64,000 nucleotides of DNA, taken from positions 310,001-374,000 of the forward strand of contig NZ_JARXXP010000003.1 of assembly GCF_029893965.1 (NCBI RefSeq). Reading direction: 5' to 3'. Below, piece by piece: positions 17,701 to 26,125 of this stretch. The position numbers and the translations under genes were made by a program. Origin of the DNA: Paenibacillus sp. PastM-3 (GTDB taxonomy: Bacteria > Bacillota > Bacilli > Paenibacillales > Paenibacillaceae). Positions within the stretch are counted from its first letter, which is position 1; each line of letters starts with the position of its first letter. Under the pieces are notes generated by a model, which had not been told where the DNA came from, searched no databases, and saw only the letters and a program-made list of their open reading frames with translations.

Positions 17701-18347
17701 CAGGGATTAATCTGACGGTATACAATACTGCCGTACAGCCGACAGCTACGCCAACTCCGACGGTAACGCCATCACCGACGGCTGTACCAACGGAAACACC
17801 GGCTGCAACCGGATCACCGGCGCCGACAGCATCACCGGTACCAACGGTCTCACCTGTACCTACAGAGTCAGCGGCACCTACCGCTACGACATCACCTGGA
17901 CCAGGAGTAACACCTTCTCCTGCTCCGACACCGGCAATTCCGGGAGGAACACCGGGTACGCCGCCGCCGGGTAATGAAGTGCCGGGGGTAGTTGTTGTAG
18001 ATGATGAGATTCCGGGCGGTCCGGCAATCACTCCTCCGGCAGCAACACCGGGGCCGTCAGTTTCACCTGGATCTCCTGGAGGAGGAACTGTAGAAATTCC
18101 GGTTGACGATGAGATTCCGCTTGGCGGGGGTGCCCCTGACAGCGGCAGTCCTGATACGGATACTCCGGATATCGATATTGATGATGACAGTATTCCAAGA
18201 GGGACTGTAACGGATGCCGGGGTTGACGGCCAGCTGCCGCAGACCGGCGAGAGCAGTCCGCTCCCGATCTATCTGGCAGGGCTTGGCTTGATTGCGGCAG
18301 GTATTGTGCTGAACCGGGTGTTCAGAGGCAGACGTAATCAGGAGTAG
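14781..18347 (+). CDS. LPXTG-anchored multidomain surface adhesin (collagen-binding-like repeats)
   Basis: A 1188-residue cell-wall protein. It has an N-terminal signal peptide (KKRFSLAIAVLMLFVQYAYG) and an adhesin-like domain (VTLDYTWALPDGHSYSAGDTFTFKLP). Five related modules of about 130 residues follow, each opening with a K-x-(G)...WT(V/L)xVN-type strand (for example KIDWTVDVNKR, ELTWTVGVNYT, KIDWTLAVNRS). Next come a SpaA/Cna-B domain (GTLTVSKLDAQNTGKVLAGATFELYR...LGSYILIETAAPSGY), a Thr/Pro/Ala-rich wall-spanning linker of about 150 residues and a sorting signal LPQTGE, a hydrophobic helix and the RGRRNQE tail. Sortase would attach it to peptidoglycan; no sortase gene is in the window. 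ATG 14781 is preferred over 14751 and 14736 because the signal peptide begins there. Confidence 0.9.
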   Translation: MTKKRFSLAIAVLMLFVQYAYGIGFITQAKAEAIEHETDIITSVSMAVYGPDGSTVTDSVYDVNSNVTLDYTWALPDGHSYSAGDTFTFKLPEQFQLYNDISGTLVSDDGQAGDFTVSQATHEVAMTFSSYIENHGNVHGTLRVNTKFDRTKVSGSTTEQIIFPVNGGVQTITVTFKPEVGSTIAKTGTASGFNADKIDWTVDVNKRLEPVTNALLTDPIPAGLSLDSTATLAVYQLNVQLDGTVQQGALVDGSKYAADVAGGVLTVHFTDPVINGAYRIIYTTGVTGDEASYTNTATFTGDGRDPASASATVNVERGGSLKKQAIHYDWGIQVITWAIEYNYNLKSIPQQSAVLRDLFDDTQQLVPGSLKVYPVTLDSSGKATKGIALTENTDYTVTAIAGVENKQGFKLQFNDSIHSAYRIEYKTEAVGRVFKDHTVTNTVSDSTYSQSATQLVRPIIIYKTFSGANYAEHTANWKITLNGDNHPMKEVVVTDLFPQGGQKLIPETIVVRNSSNTVLDQSTYTLEYAEPVLPNAGFKLKFKNPITGSYTISYTTYFSNDWLNGNTDDFINTAKIDWTDIEGVKQSTSAEGKFIPRSEWKNNGFKTGVYNASSKELTWTVGVNYTAKEVKLPVVSDLLTAGQRLVPDSLKVYKLKVDAKGDYTLGTELGSSAYSYYAGNDGRLRIVFANSISEAYAVVFKTTLAGQLIGSAVVNTANLLDGEKKVSKDLTASVSIPHGGEYVLKSGLQNGEKIDWTLAVNRSQSHVKDAKIIDTPSINQILLPDSFRLYEGTAAANGDITKSSTELVKGVDYTLQVLADDDGRQSFELSFARDIDRAYILEYQSLIAAKTGDKLTNTAKFTGNNVVNVEKNTTTEVIVGVSSGSGTGSGERGTLTVSKLDAQNTGKVLAGATFELYRLNGTERVLINTRTTDAAGSAVFNNIWLGSYILIETAAPSGYVLDTREYPVTISSVAGINLTVYNTAVQPTATPTPTVTPSPTAVPTETPAATGSPAPTASPVPTVSPVPTESAAPTATTSPGPGVTPSPAPTPAIPGGTPGTPPPGNEVPGVVVVDDEIPGGPAITPPAATPGPSVSPGSPGGGTVEIPVDDEIPLGGGAPDSGSPDTDTPDIDIDDDSIPRGTVTDAGVDGQLPQTGESSPLPIYLAGLGLIAAGIVLNRVFRGRRNQE

Positions 18348-18387
18348 TTCATTCAAATCTGCTGATCCCATGGTCAGCTACAGCAGA

Positions 18388-18420
18388 AAGCCTGCGGCGA
18401 TATATGCCGCAGGCTTTTTT
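18388..18420. terminator. Convergent terminator between the adhesin and MFS genes
   Basis: An 11-bp perfect stem AAGCCTGCGGC/GCCGCAGGCTT is followed by TTTTTT on the plus strand. It lies between two convergent genes. Confidence 0.85.
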
Positions 18421-18453
18421 ACTGTTTTTCCGGCCGGCAGTCATGATGTTGCC

Positions 18454-19785
18454 TCAGGTATGAACCTGCACCGCGCTTTCCCGCTGCTGCATGATTTCCT
18501 GCCCGATGCCGCGTTTCAGGCTTCTGGAGCCGAGCAAAGTGACCAGCAGGATTGACAAGCCGGAAACTCCCAGCAGGATGGAGGGAGGAACCCGGTCCAC
18601 AAGCACCCCGTAGAGGATCATTCCTGCAGGAGCGATCGCACCGGAGGCTGTCTCCACGACGGCAAATACTCTTCCGAGATAGGCAGACTCGACCGTCTGC
18701 TGAAGATACACCTGCACCGGTATATTGATATTCATTACGGTGGAGCCGACCATAAACAGCATGGCCATCAGATAGATAAAAGTCCCGGTGCGGCTTAAAT
18801 CAACGATCAGCGGCAAGGCCAGCGCAAGGAAGAGCAGTCCGAGCATAAGCAGGCCGCGGATCAATGAGCTGGTCGGACTGCTGCTCTGGCGGCGGACGGT
18901 CAGCAGCAGCGACATCGCCAGCATGCCTGCGGCGAGCAGCGCATTAATGGCGCCGTATTGTCCGGAGCTGAGGGAAAGCGTCTGAACAACGGCATAAGGA
19001 AGGACTACATTTAGGGAAACGACGAAAAAGTTGACCCAGAAGACGATAATGATAACGGAACGGATGACGGGCTTCTTAAAGACATAGGATATCCCCCCGG
19101 CCAGACTGCTGCGGAACTCTGCCAGCACAGAGCTGCCGGCGGACTTATCAGGCAGCGGCTGGTGCGCCAGAGCGGAAGCTTCAGAGACTGCCGCCGGTTT
19201 GAACTTGAGGCCGAAGCTCATGAGGGTAGAGACTGCAAAGCCTGCAGCATTCAGCAGCAGGAACAGCTCCAGCGGAACGGTGGCGTACAGCATGCCGCCC
19301 AGAACAGGTGCGAGCAGGCCGCCGATGGAGCCGGCGATCTGATTGAGCGACCCGGCACGCTGGAGCGAATCTGCCTCTACAAGCTGGAGCAGGGAAGAGG
19401 AGACGGCAATGCCGTAAAAAGTAGAACAGACGGAGAGCAGAACGAGGGTCACGTAAACAGGCGGCAGTGTGACTCCGTTCAGCGAGACGGCCAGATAAGC
19501 CAGCAGCAGCGTTAATACGGCGCAGAGGTCTGAATATATCAGCAGCCGGCGGCGATTCATCCGGTCCGCCATCACTCCGGCAAAGGGGGCGAGCACAATC
19601 CGCGGCAGCATTCCGCAGACCATCGTAACGGCGAAGCTGCTCCCTGAGCCTGTGAGCTTCAGGATATACAGCCCCACTACAAAAGTGTACATACCGGAGC
19701 CGAGAATTGAAGCGAGCTTGGCTGTAAAGAACAGCAGCATATTCCGGTTGCCTGGAACAGCCCAAAAGCTTTTTTGCTTTACCAT
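18454..19785 (-). CDS. MFS transporter, probable drug-type exporter
   Basis: A 443-residue major facilitator with about 12 helices. The motif-A-like GVMADRMNRRRLL loop after helix 2 and the NRNMLLFFTAKLASILGSGMY start place it with the MdrT/YfiS-like enterobactin or macrolide exporter group. Substrate unknown. ATG 19785 follows GAGGAG; upstream in-frame codons have no site. The gene is divergent from an XRE-TPR regulator, and the intergenic region holds two matching palindromes and a good sigma-A promoter, so repression by that regulator is a sensible inference. Confidence 0.85.
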   Translation of the reverse strand: MVKQKSFWAVPGNRNMLLFFTAKLASILGSGMYTFVVGLYILKLTGSGSSFAVTMVCGMLPRIVLAPFAGVMADRMNRRRLLIYSDLCAVLTLLLAYLAVSLNGVTLPPVYVTLVLLSVCSTFYGIAVSSSLLQLVEADSLQRAGSLNQIAGSIGGLLAPVLGGMLYATVPLELFLLLNAAGFAVSTLMSFGLKFKPAAVSEASALAHQPLPDKSAGSSVLAEFRSSLAGGISYVFKKPVIRSVIIIVFWVNFFVVSLNVVLPYAVVQTLSLSSGQYGAINALLAAGMLAMSLLLTVRRQSSSPTSSLIRGLLMLGLLFLALALPLIVDLSRTGTFIYLMAMLFMVGSTVMNINIPVQVYLQQTVESAYLGRVFAVVETASGAIAPAGMILYGVLVDRVPPSILLGVSGLSILLVTLLGSRSLKRGIGQEIMQQRESAVQVHT

Positions 19786-19808
19786 AAACAGCACTCCTCT
19801 TGAATAAT

Positions 19809-19827
19809 AGTTAAATATAATTAAACT
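19809..19827. promoter_or_regulatory. Operator-like palindrome, copy 1
   Basis: AGTTAAAT-ATA-ATTAAACT is an imperfect inverted repeat (one mismatch) overlapping the MFS transcription start. It shares its layout, half-site ATTAAACT and 3-bp spacer with copy 2. Confidence 0.6.
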
Positions 19828-19828
19828 T

Positions 19829-19857
19829 ATTCTATGGGCAGAGGCGCAAAAGTGCAA
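19829..19857 (-). promoter_or_regulatory. Sigma-A promoter of the MFS gene
   Basis: On the minus strand TTGCAC (19857-19852) and TAGAAT (19834-19829) are separated by exactly 17 bp. The start point would fall inside the distal palindrome at 19809-19827. Confidence 0.75.
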
Positions 19858-19860
19858 TAA

Positions 19861-19883
19861 AAAGTTTAATTTTATTAAACTTT
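19861..19883. promoter_or_regulatory. Operator-like palindrome, copy 2
   Basis: AAAGTTTAAT-TTT-ATTAAACTTT is a perfect 10-bp inverted repeat with 3-bp centre. It lies just upstream of the MFS -35 and about 25 bp upstream of a TATACT (19909-19914) that may serve the XRE gene. Confidence 0.65.
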
Positions 19884-19947
19884 ATTTTTTCTTTCCGGCA
19901 AGTTAAGTTATACTGGTAGAAAGACAGACATAAGGATGGCTAAACAG

Positions 19948-21150
19948 ATGACAACTAATCAGACAATCGGAGATAAAATAAAAGCATTACGCCAATCCAA
20001 AGGGCTTACACAGAGCGAGCTGGCCGGAGAAGCGATGACCAAAAGCATGCTCAGCCAGATTGAGAACGGCCGTGCCATGCCCTCTATGCGCAGCCTGCAG
20101 ATTCTGGCTGAGCGTCTTGGAGTAGACGCCGGTTACTTCCTGGAGGATGATCAGGGTGCGGAGCTGGCCCGGCTGGTACGCGACATTGAAGTCCAGTTCA
20201 AACAGAAAAACTATAAAGCGGTTGTCACTAGAGTGAAGCCGCTGCTGGACGCAAAGCTCCCGGTGACGGTCGATGCCGCCCGGCTGATGGAGTTCTATGT
20301 GGCTGCCTGCTATTATACAGGGAGTGCAGGAGGGGAAGAGGCGGTCGCGAGGGCTGCAGAGATCTACGAACGGTTCGGATTATTTGTGGAGAGCGCCAAA
20401 GTCCAGTATCTGACCTACGCGCTGCTGTTTACACAAGGCAGGTATGAAGAGAGTCTTGCGCTTATTTTGCGTGTCAGGGAAGAGTATATGAGCAAAAAAG
20501 TCGGCAACAATTTTCTGTTCGAGCTGGACCTTCATTACGCAGAGAGCGTTACTCTATCCGCTCTAGGAGATTACAACGGGAGCCGGAAAGCGGCACTGGA
20601 TGCCATTGCACTGTCACGCGAAGAAGGCGTATATTATTTGACAGACCATTTTTACCGTGTGTTATCCAATCTTGCCCTCATGGCCGGGAGCCTGGAGGAA
20701 GCGGGACATTACCTGGAGAAATCGCTGCTGTATGTTGAGCTGTCAGAGGACAGATTGTCAGTTCAGCTGCTGAAGCTGGCCCAGATGAGGCAGGCGAATG
20801 CGGAGCAGAGGTATGAGGATGCTCTGAGGATTGGAGAACAGTTTCAGGCAGAAGGAGACCGGTATATATCCAGCCGAAGTCTGGCTGCGGGAACAGCCCT
20901 GTATCATCTGGGGCGGGATGAGGAGGCGCTGGAGCTTTTATCCAAAGTTACCCTTACCGATGATGTTCACCATCCGCTGGACCGCGCGGCCGTATTCACT
21001 TCTTATGCCTATAAGGCCAGAATCTATGCCAGAGCCGGGAAGCTGGAGGAAGCACGCCAGCAGTCGGAGATTGCTTATGAGCGAGTGCAGAATTATCCTC
21101 CTTCCGTATTTTGCACGTTCATCCGGGATACTTACCATGACCTTCATTAG
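19948..21150 (+). CDS. XRE-family HTH regulator with C-terminal TPR repeats
   Basis: A 400-residue protein. A lambda-repressor-like HTH spans about residues 5-60 ([21 protein letters not shown]...[25 protein letters not shown]). The remainder is all-helical with TPR-like repeats (for example [36 protein letters not shown] and [15 protein letters not shown]). This architecture and size match NprR/PlcR-type (RRNPP) peptide-responsive regulators and many orphan XRE-TPR regulators. No short export-type peptide gene follows it, so a peptide ligand is only a possibility. ATG 19948 is favoured by TAAGGATGG 8 nt upstream. It probably controls the divergent MFS gene. Confidence 0.85.
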   Translation: MTTNQTIGDKIKALRQSKGLTQSELAGEAMTKSMLSQIENGRAMPSMRSLQILAERLGVDAGYFLEDDQGAELARLVRDIEVQFKQKNYKAVVTRVKPLLDAKLPVTVDAARLMEFYVAACYYTGSAGGEEAVARAAEIYERFGLFVESAKVQYLTYALLFTQGRYEESLALILRVREEYMSKKVGNNFLFELDLHYAESVTLSALGDYNGSRKAALDAIALSREEGVYYLTDHFYRVLSNLALMAGSLEEAGHYLEKSLLYVELSEDRLSVQLLKLAQMRQANAEQRYEDALRIGEQFQAEGDRYISSRSLAAGTALYHLGRDEEALELLSKVTLTDDVHHPLDRAAVFTSYAYKARIYARAGKLEEARQQSEIAYERVQNYPPSVFCTFIRDTYHDLH

Positions 21151-21260
21151 CAGTAGCACAGGCCAGTATTGCTGAATTTGCAAGGCTCGGCAACGGCTTA
21201 TCGGTCAATCTCGCCGGTAATGCTATAATAACTAAAATTCAATTTATCGGGGGAAATGGA

Positions 21261-21656
21261 ATGTGGAAGGAATTTAAAAGCTTTGCGATCAAAGGAAATG
21301 TGCTTGACCTGGCAGTTGCCGTAGTCATCGGGGCGGCCTTCGGCAAAATTGTCTCCTCTCTGGTTGCCGACATTATTATGCCTCTAGTAGGCTTGCTCAG
21401 CGGCGGCATTAACCTGGAAAAGCTTACTTTTACCTATCTTGACGTCGAGGTGAGATACGGGATATTCCTGCAGAGCGTGGTGGATTTCTTTATTATTTCG
21501 TTCTCGATTTTTATGGTAGTCAAGGTGGCCAACCGGTTCAAGCAGAAGGAAACTGTAAAGGTTGAGGTTGTAGAGACCCCTGCACCTGATCCGGAAATTG
21601 CCCTGCTGACAGAAATCCGCGATCTGCTGAAAGAGAGCAAGCAGGGGGAAGCGTAA
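21261..21656 (+). CDS. mscL: Large-conductance mechanosensitive channel
   Basis: A 131-residue MscL channel that opens under membrane tension on hypo-osmotic shock. It has the N-terminal amphipathic [35 protein letters not shown] (pore helix), a periplasmic loop, the second helix [22 protein letters not shown] and the C-terminal helix [19 protein letters not shown] precedes the ATG. It is a single gene. Confidence 0.96.
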   Translation: MWKEFKSFAIKGNVLDLAVAVVIGAAFGKIVSSLVADIIMPLVGLLSGGINLEKLTFTYLDVEVRYGIFLQSVVDFFIISFSIFMVVKVANRFKQKETVKVEVVETPAPDPEIALLTEIRDLLKESKQGEA

Positions 21657-21823
21657 CCGTTAGGGTAGCACACAAACTGTGGTTTTGACTATTCCGGGCA
21701 GCAGCTTCCGGCTGCGGGCATACAATGATCTGCTTGCTTTTTTGACCGTATAGTGCTAACTTTATGTTAGTCATTGTTAATGACATGCAGTATTCGATGA
21801 TACTAATTTCATACTGGTTTGAT

Positions 21824-22036
21824 CCTTCAGGGCAGGGTGTAATTCCCTACCGGCGGTGATGTCACTGTGTATTGGCTGTTACAGCCTGCGCGTGCTTAGT
21901 CCGCTACCCGCGCCGTATCCTTTGGATACGGACGGTGGACCCGGTGCAAATCCGGGACCGACAGTATAGTCTGGATGGAAGAAGGAGAGAATAGCGTACT
22001 GCCACTGAACGGGCAGGCGCACTGGTGTATTCCCTA
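21824..22036 (+). promoter_or_regulatory. FMN riboswitch (RFN element) of the rib operon
   Basis: Conserved blocks are AGGGCAGGGTGTAATTCCCT, ACCGGCGGTGATG, a central GGACCCGGTGCAAATCCGGGACCGACAGT, TCTGGATGGAAGAAGGAG and the closing ACTGGTGTATTCCC. The variable arm is long (GCGCCGTATCCTTTGGATACGGACGGTGG hairpin), making the aptamer about 210 nt. It precedes ribDEBAH and its terminator, so FMN should repress riboflavin synthesis. Confidence 0.95.
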
Positions 22037-22123
22037 ATAATATGTGCGAACTTTCACAATCACTGGTGAAGGGGCTTATTTACGCATCATTTTTATTTGA
22101 ATTGCCGGTAAACTCTCGTATAT

Positions 22124-22164
22124 CCCGTCTTGAACTCCGCCTGGAGATTAAGGACGGGTTTTTT
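22124..22164 (+). terminator. Expression-platform terminator of the rib riboswitch
   Basis: The stem CCCGTC/GACGGG with an inner CTCC/GGAG arm is followed by TTTTTT, 46 bp before ribD. Confidence 0.88.
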
Positions 22165-22209
22165 GTTTATTCAAGCCTGAAGGCCATTAGCAGAGATTGG
22201 AGGCAGATC

Positions 22210-23310
22210 ATGAATATTATGAATGATGAATTTTATATGTCGCTTGCGCTTGATATGGCGGAAAGAGCGCAGGGACAGACCGGCATTAACCCCGTTGTCG
22301 GCTGTGTTGTTGTAAAAGACGGAGCTGTGATCGGCCTGGGTACACATCTGCAGCGCGGCACCGGCCATGCTGAGGTGCATGCGCTTAATATGGCTGCGGG
22401 AAAGGCGCAGGGGAGCACGGCCTATGTGACGCTTGAGCCCTGCAGCCATTACGGCAAGACGCCGCCCTGCAGCCAGCGGCTGATCGACGAAGGGGTTGCG
22501 CGGGTCGTCGTTGCCTGTGAAGACCCTAATCCGCAGGTGGCGGGACGGGGCTTTGAGATGCTGCGTGAAGCGGGAATCGATGTCGAAGTCGGACTGCTGA
22601 GAAGCCGCGCCTTGAGGCTCAATGAACGGTTCATCAAGTATATTTTGACGAAGCAGCCGTTTGTAACCCTGAAGAGCGCAAGCACGCTGGACGGTAAACT
22701 TGCTACAAGAACCGGCGACAGCAAATGGATATCGAACGCACAGGCACGGGAAATTGTACATACGCTGCGGCACCGCCATCAGGGGATTATGGTGGGTGTG
22801 GGTACGGTAATTGCAGATAATCCTTCGCTGACTACACGGCTTGAGGTTCCGGGGCTTCATCCGGTGCGCATCGTCATTGACTCCGGCCTGCGGACTCCGC
22901 TGGACGCAAACGTCGTCACGGGCGGCGAGGCGCCGACGATTATCGTGACGACCACAGCAGCCGATCCTGCTAAAAAAGCGGCGCTGGAAGCGGCGGGTGT
23001 TACGGTAATAACCTGCGGCGACGGGCCGCGGGTGGACCTCAAGGCAGCGATGGTCAAGCTTGGCGAGATGGAGATCGGCTCCATTCTGCTCGAAGGCGGA
23101 GGAACGCTGAACGGCTCGATGCTGCAAAGCGGGCTGGTTGACCGGGTGGTTCTGTTCTATGCACCGAAGATTGTCGGCGGCGGAGCCGAAGCTCCGGGAA
23201 CCTTTGATTTTCCGGGCGTGGCACTGATGAAAGAAGCAATCACACTTGAGGGATTGGAAGTTGAGGTCCTCGGGGATAATGTCTGTATCAGCGGCACCCC
23301 GGTCCGCTAG
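22210..23310 (+). CDS. ribD: Bifunctional diaminohydroxyphosphoribosylaminopyrimidine deaminase / 5-amino-6-(5-phosphoribosylamino)uracil reductase
   Basis: A 366-residue bifunctional enzyme for the second and third steps of riboflavin synthesis. The N-terminal zinc deaminase has HAEVHAL and the PCSHYGKTPPC zinc-cysteine block (about residues 50-85). The C-terminal NADPH reductase begins near residue 147 (PFVTLKSASTLDGKLATRTGDSKWIS) and contains LLEGGGTLNGS. ATG 22210 follows GGAGG; the frame extends upstream through the terminator and is ignored. It is the first gene of ribD-ribE-ribBA-ribH. Confidence 0.97.
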   Translation: MNIMNDEFYMSLALDMAERAQGQTGINPVVGCVVVKDGAVIGLGTHLQRGTGHAEVHALNMAAGKAQGSTAYVTLEPCSHYGKTPPCSQRLIDEGVARVVVACEDPNPQVAGRGFEMLREAGIDVEVGLLRSRALRLNERFIKYILTKQPFVTLKSASTLDGKLATRTGDSKWISNAQAREIVHTLRHRHQGIMVGVGTVIADNPSLTTRLEVPGLHPVRIVIDSGLRTPLDANVVTGGEAPTIIVTTTAADPAKKAALEAAGVTVITCGDGPRVDLKAAMVKLGEMEIGSILLEGGGTLNGSMLQSGLVDRVVLFYAPKIVGGGAEAPGTFDFPGVALMKEAITLEGLEVEVLGDNVCISGTPVR

Positions 23311-23387
23311 TACAGGCGGATGTTTTGGCAAGAAGTACTACCCGATAGAGCTAGTGTTACAGAAGTAATCTTTAAGGAGGGGATCAC

Positions 23388-24053
23388 ATGTTCACCGGAT
23401 TGATTGAGGAGATCGGCATACTGCGCGGTGTCAGCAGCGGGGGAGAGATGATGGTGCTTACTATCGGAGCCTCTCTGATCATGAGTGATCTGAAAATCGG
23501 CGACAGTGTGGCTGTAAACGGCGTCTGCTTGACGGCGACCTCAATTAGCGAGCATTCTTTTACCGTGGATGTCATGCCTCAAACTTACCGCAACAGTAAC
23601 CTGAGGGAGCTGCGCAGCGGGAGCCGGATGAATCTGGAGCGGGCGATGGCGGCCGGCGGCCGTTTCGGCGGGCATATCGTCCAGGGGCATGTGGATGGTA
23701 CAGGTGAAATCCGCAGCGTCAAGCGTGACCAGAACGCAGTCGTGTTCGAGATTACGCCGGACAAGGGATCGTTGTTTAAATACATTATCCCCAAAGGCTC
23801 CATCACGCTTGACGGTATCAGTCTGACTGTAGTAAGCACCTCATCCTCGGCCTTCACCGTATCGATCATTCCCCATACGCTCGGTGAAACAGTGCTGAAC
23901 CATAAGCGCCCGGGCGACAGCATCAATATCGAGTGTGATGTGCTGGGCAAATATGTCGATCATCTTCTGCATTACAGAGGGGCCGGCAGTGAAGAAGAAG
24001 AGAGCAGCTCCCGGATCAGCCGTGATTTTCTGGCGGCGAACGGGTTTGTATAA
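23388..24053 (+). CDS. ribE: Riboflavin synthase, alpha subunit
   Basis: A 221-residue riboflavin synthase that dismutates two 6,7-dimethyl-8-ribityllumazine molecules to riboflavin. Two lumazine-binding repeats are visible: MFTGLIEEIG...NGVCLTAT and GGHIVQGHVDGTG...ITLDGISLTVV. AAGGAGGGG precedes the ATG. It follows ribD by 77 bp in the operon. Confidence 0.97.
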   Translation: MFTGLIEEIGILRGVSSGGEMMVLTIGASLIMSDLKIGDSVAVNGVCLTATSISEHSFTVDVMPQTYRNSNLRELRSGSRMNLERAMAAGGRFGGHIVQGHVDGTGEIRSVKRDQNAVVFEITPDKGSLFKYIIPKGSITLDGISLTVVSTSSSAFTVSIIPHTLGETVLNHKRPGDSINIECDVLGKYVDHLLHYRGAGSEEEESSSRISRDFLAANGFV

Positions 24054-24205
24054 CTAGCAGAAACGGCTGTGCCGTCCTAAACCGGGCGGTGTCCGATTCT
24101 GCGGAAAAAGATAAGGATAAGTAAAATATTTACTTTCTTATCTTCATACTATTCTGATTTACAGCGGCAGGTATAGCTGCGTAGAGCTGACAGGAGGACA
24201 GGACT

Positions 24206-25459
24206 ATGAGCGAGAACAGCAAGCAAGACAGCGTTTTGAACCGGATTGAAGACGCCATATATGATCTGATGCGCGGAAAGGTCATAATCGTGGTCGATGA
24301 CGAGGACCGTGAGAATGAGGGGGATTTCGTTGCCCTGGCCGAACGGGCCACGCCGGAGGTTATTAATTTTATGATTACGGAAGGCCGCGGTCTCGTCTGT
24401 GTACCGATCACGGCGGAGCGTGCGGAGGAGCTCGATCTGCAGCCGATGGTTACCCACAACACCGATAACCACGGCACTGCCTTCACCGTATCGGTTGACC
24501 ATGTCAGTACGACCACCGGCATTTCCGCAGGCGAGCGTTCCCTGACAATCAAAGCCCTAATGGACCCGGATGCGAGACCGGCAGATTTCCGCAAACCCGG
24601 CCATATGTTCCCGCTGATTGCCAAAAAGGGTGGTGTACTGCGCCGCTCAGGCCATACCGAGGCTGCAGTCGATCTGGCCCGCATGTGCGGCGCGTATCCG
24701 GCCGGCGTTATCTGTGAAGTGGTCAAGGCGGACGGAACGATGGCCCGTCTGCCCGATCTTGTGGACATTGCGAAGAAGCATGATCTCAAGCTGATCAGCA
24801 TCCAGGATCTGATTCATTACCGCAATGAGAAGGAGCAGCTGGTCACCCGTGAAGTGTCCGTAAACCTGCCGACGGATTTCGGTACGTTCCAGACCATTGC
24901 CTATACGAACGAAGTGGATGACAAGGAGCATGTCGCTCTGGTCAAAGGTGATATTTCCGGCGATGAGCCGGTGCTGGTGCGCGTACACTCCGAATGTCTG
25001 ACCGGCGATGTCTTCCACTCGCACCGCTGCGACTGCGGCCCGCAATTTGAAGCGGCGCTGCGCCAGATTGAAGCGGCGGACCGGGGCGTGCTGCTCTATA
25101 TGCGTCAGGAGGGTAGGGGCATCGGATTGATCAACAAGCTTCGTGCCTATAAGCTGCAGGAAGAAGGGCTGGATACCGTAGATGCCAACCTTAAGCTGGG
25201 CTTCCCGGCAGATCTGCGGGATTACGGCATCGGTGCGCAGATTCTCAAGGATCTGGGAGTCCGCCAGATCCGGCTGTTGACCAATAATCCGCGCAAGATC
25301 AAGGGGCTTGAGGGCTACGGCCTTGAGGTCGTAGAGCGTGTGCCAATCCAGATGCCGGAGAACAAAGACAACACCGGCTATCTGCATACCAAACAGGCCA
25401 AGCTCGGCCATCTGCTGTCTTTTGACAATATTGAACAGAATGAAGATTCCAAAGCTTAA
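24206..25459 (+). CDS. ribBA: Bifunctional 3,4-dihydroxy-2-butanone 4-phosphate synthase / GTP cyclohydrolase II
   Basis: A 417-residue fusion that starts both branches of riboflavin synthesis. The RibB half (residues about 1-205) has [14 protein letters not shown] and the [13 protein letters not shown] block. The RibA half has the zinc site [17 protein letters not shown] and [13 protein letters not shown]. Both halves look intact. AGGAGGACAGG precedes the ATG. A 152-bp gap separates it from ribE with no clear terminator. Confidence 0.97.
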   Translation: MSENSKQDSVLNRIEDAIYDLMRGKVIIVVDDEDRENEGDFVALAERATPEVINFMITEGRGLVCVPITAERAEELDLQPMVTHNTDNHGTAFTVSVDHVSTTTGISAGERSLTIKALMDPDARPADFRKPGHMFPLIAKKGGVLRRSGHTEAAVDLARMCGAYPAGVICEVVKADGTMARLPDLVDIAKKHDLKLISIQDLIHYRNEKEQLVTREVSVNLPTDFGTFQTIAYTNEVDDKEHVALVKGDISGDEPVLVRVHSECLTGDVFHSHRCDCGPQFEAALRQIEAADRGVLLYMRQEGRGIGLINKLRAYKLQEEGLDTVDANLKLGFPADLRDYGIGAQILKDLGVRQIRLLTNNPRKIKGLEGYGLEVVERVPIQMPENKDNTGYLHTKQAKLGHLLSFDNIEQNEDSKA

Positions 25460-25506
25460 CAACACCATAAAAAACCAACTTACAAATGAAGGGTTGATGA
25501 AGAACA

Positions 25507-25974
25507 ATGCCGAATTATTTTGAAGGACATTTAGTATCTGAAGGATTGCGTTACGGTGTAGTGGTAGGACGTTTCAATGAATTTATTACGAGCAAGCTGC
25601 TGTCCGGCGCACTTGATGCATTCAAACGCCACGGGGTTGCTGATGATGAGGTGGATGTGGCCTGGGTTCCCGGCGTGTTTGAAATTCCGCTCATCTGCCA
25701 GAAAATGGCTGAAAGCGGCAAATACGATGCAGTAATCGCTCTGGGTACAGTGATCCGCGGATCCACGACACATTATGACTATGTGTGCAACGAGGTCGCC
25801 AAGGGTGTGGCAGCCATTAACCTCAAGACAGGCGTTCCGACGATCTTCGGCGTGGTGACTACCGAGAATATCGAACAGGCCATCGAGCGCTCCGGAACCA
25901 AAGCGGGCAATAAGGGCTGGGATGCGGCTACTTCGGCAATCGAGATGGCTAACCTCAACAAGCTGTTTAAGTAA
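25507..25974 (+). CDS. ribH: 6,7-dimethyl-8-ribityllumazine synthase
   Basis: A 155-residue lumazine synthase that condenses the RibD and RibB products; it forms a capsid-like shell in Bacillus. Motifs are [53 protein letters not shown] and [17 protein letters not shown]. It ends the operon; no strong terminator is seen before scpA. Confidence 0.97.
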   Translation: MPNYFEGHLVSEGLRYGVVVGRFNEFITSKLLSGALDAFKRHGVADDEVDVAWVPGVFEIPLICQKMAESGKYDAVIALGTVIRGSTTHYDYVCNEVAKGVAAINLKTGVPTIFGVVTTENIEQAIERSGTKAGNKGWDAATSAIEMANLNKLFK

Positions 25975-26125
25975 GCGGAATAAGCTCTCCCCTCTTGACG
26001 GATTAACCGGATTCGTGCTTATTTATATGTATAAGAAGAAAGCATGCACTATAAGAAATCTTTCTACTTGTGTAGCGTCCTTTTAGCGGCGCTGCACTTT
26101 ACTTTTTTTAGCAGGGGGAAATCGC

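Noticed and set aside
21151..21260. A short peptide gene after the XRE-TPR regulator (RRNPP-type pheromone)
   Set aside because: Only a 12-codon frame overlapping the regulator's end exists, with no signal-like sequence or binding site.
22171..23331. A long minus-strand open frame antisense to ribD
   Set aside because: ribD is unambiguous; the antisense frame is a by-product of GC-rich codon use.
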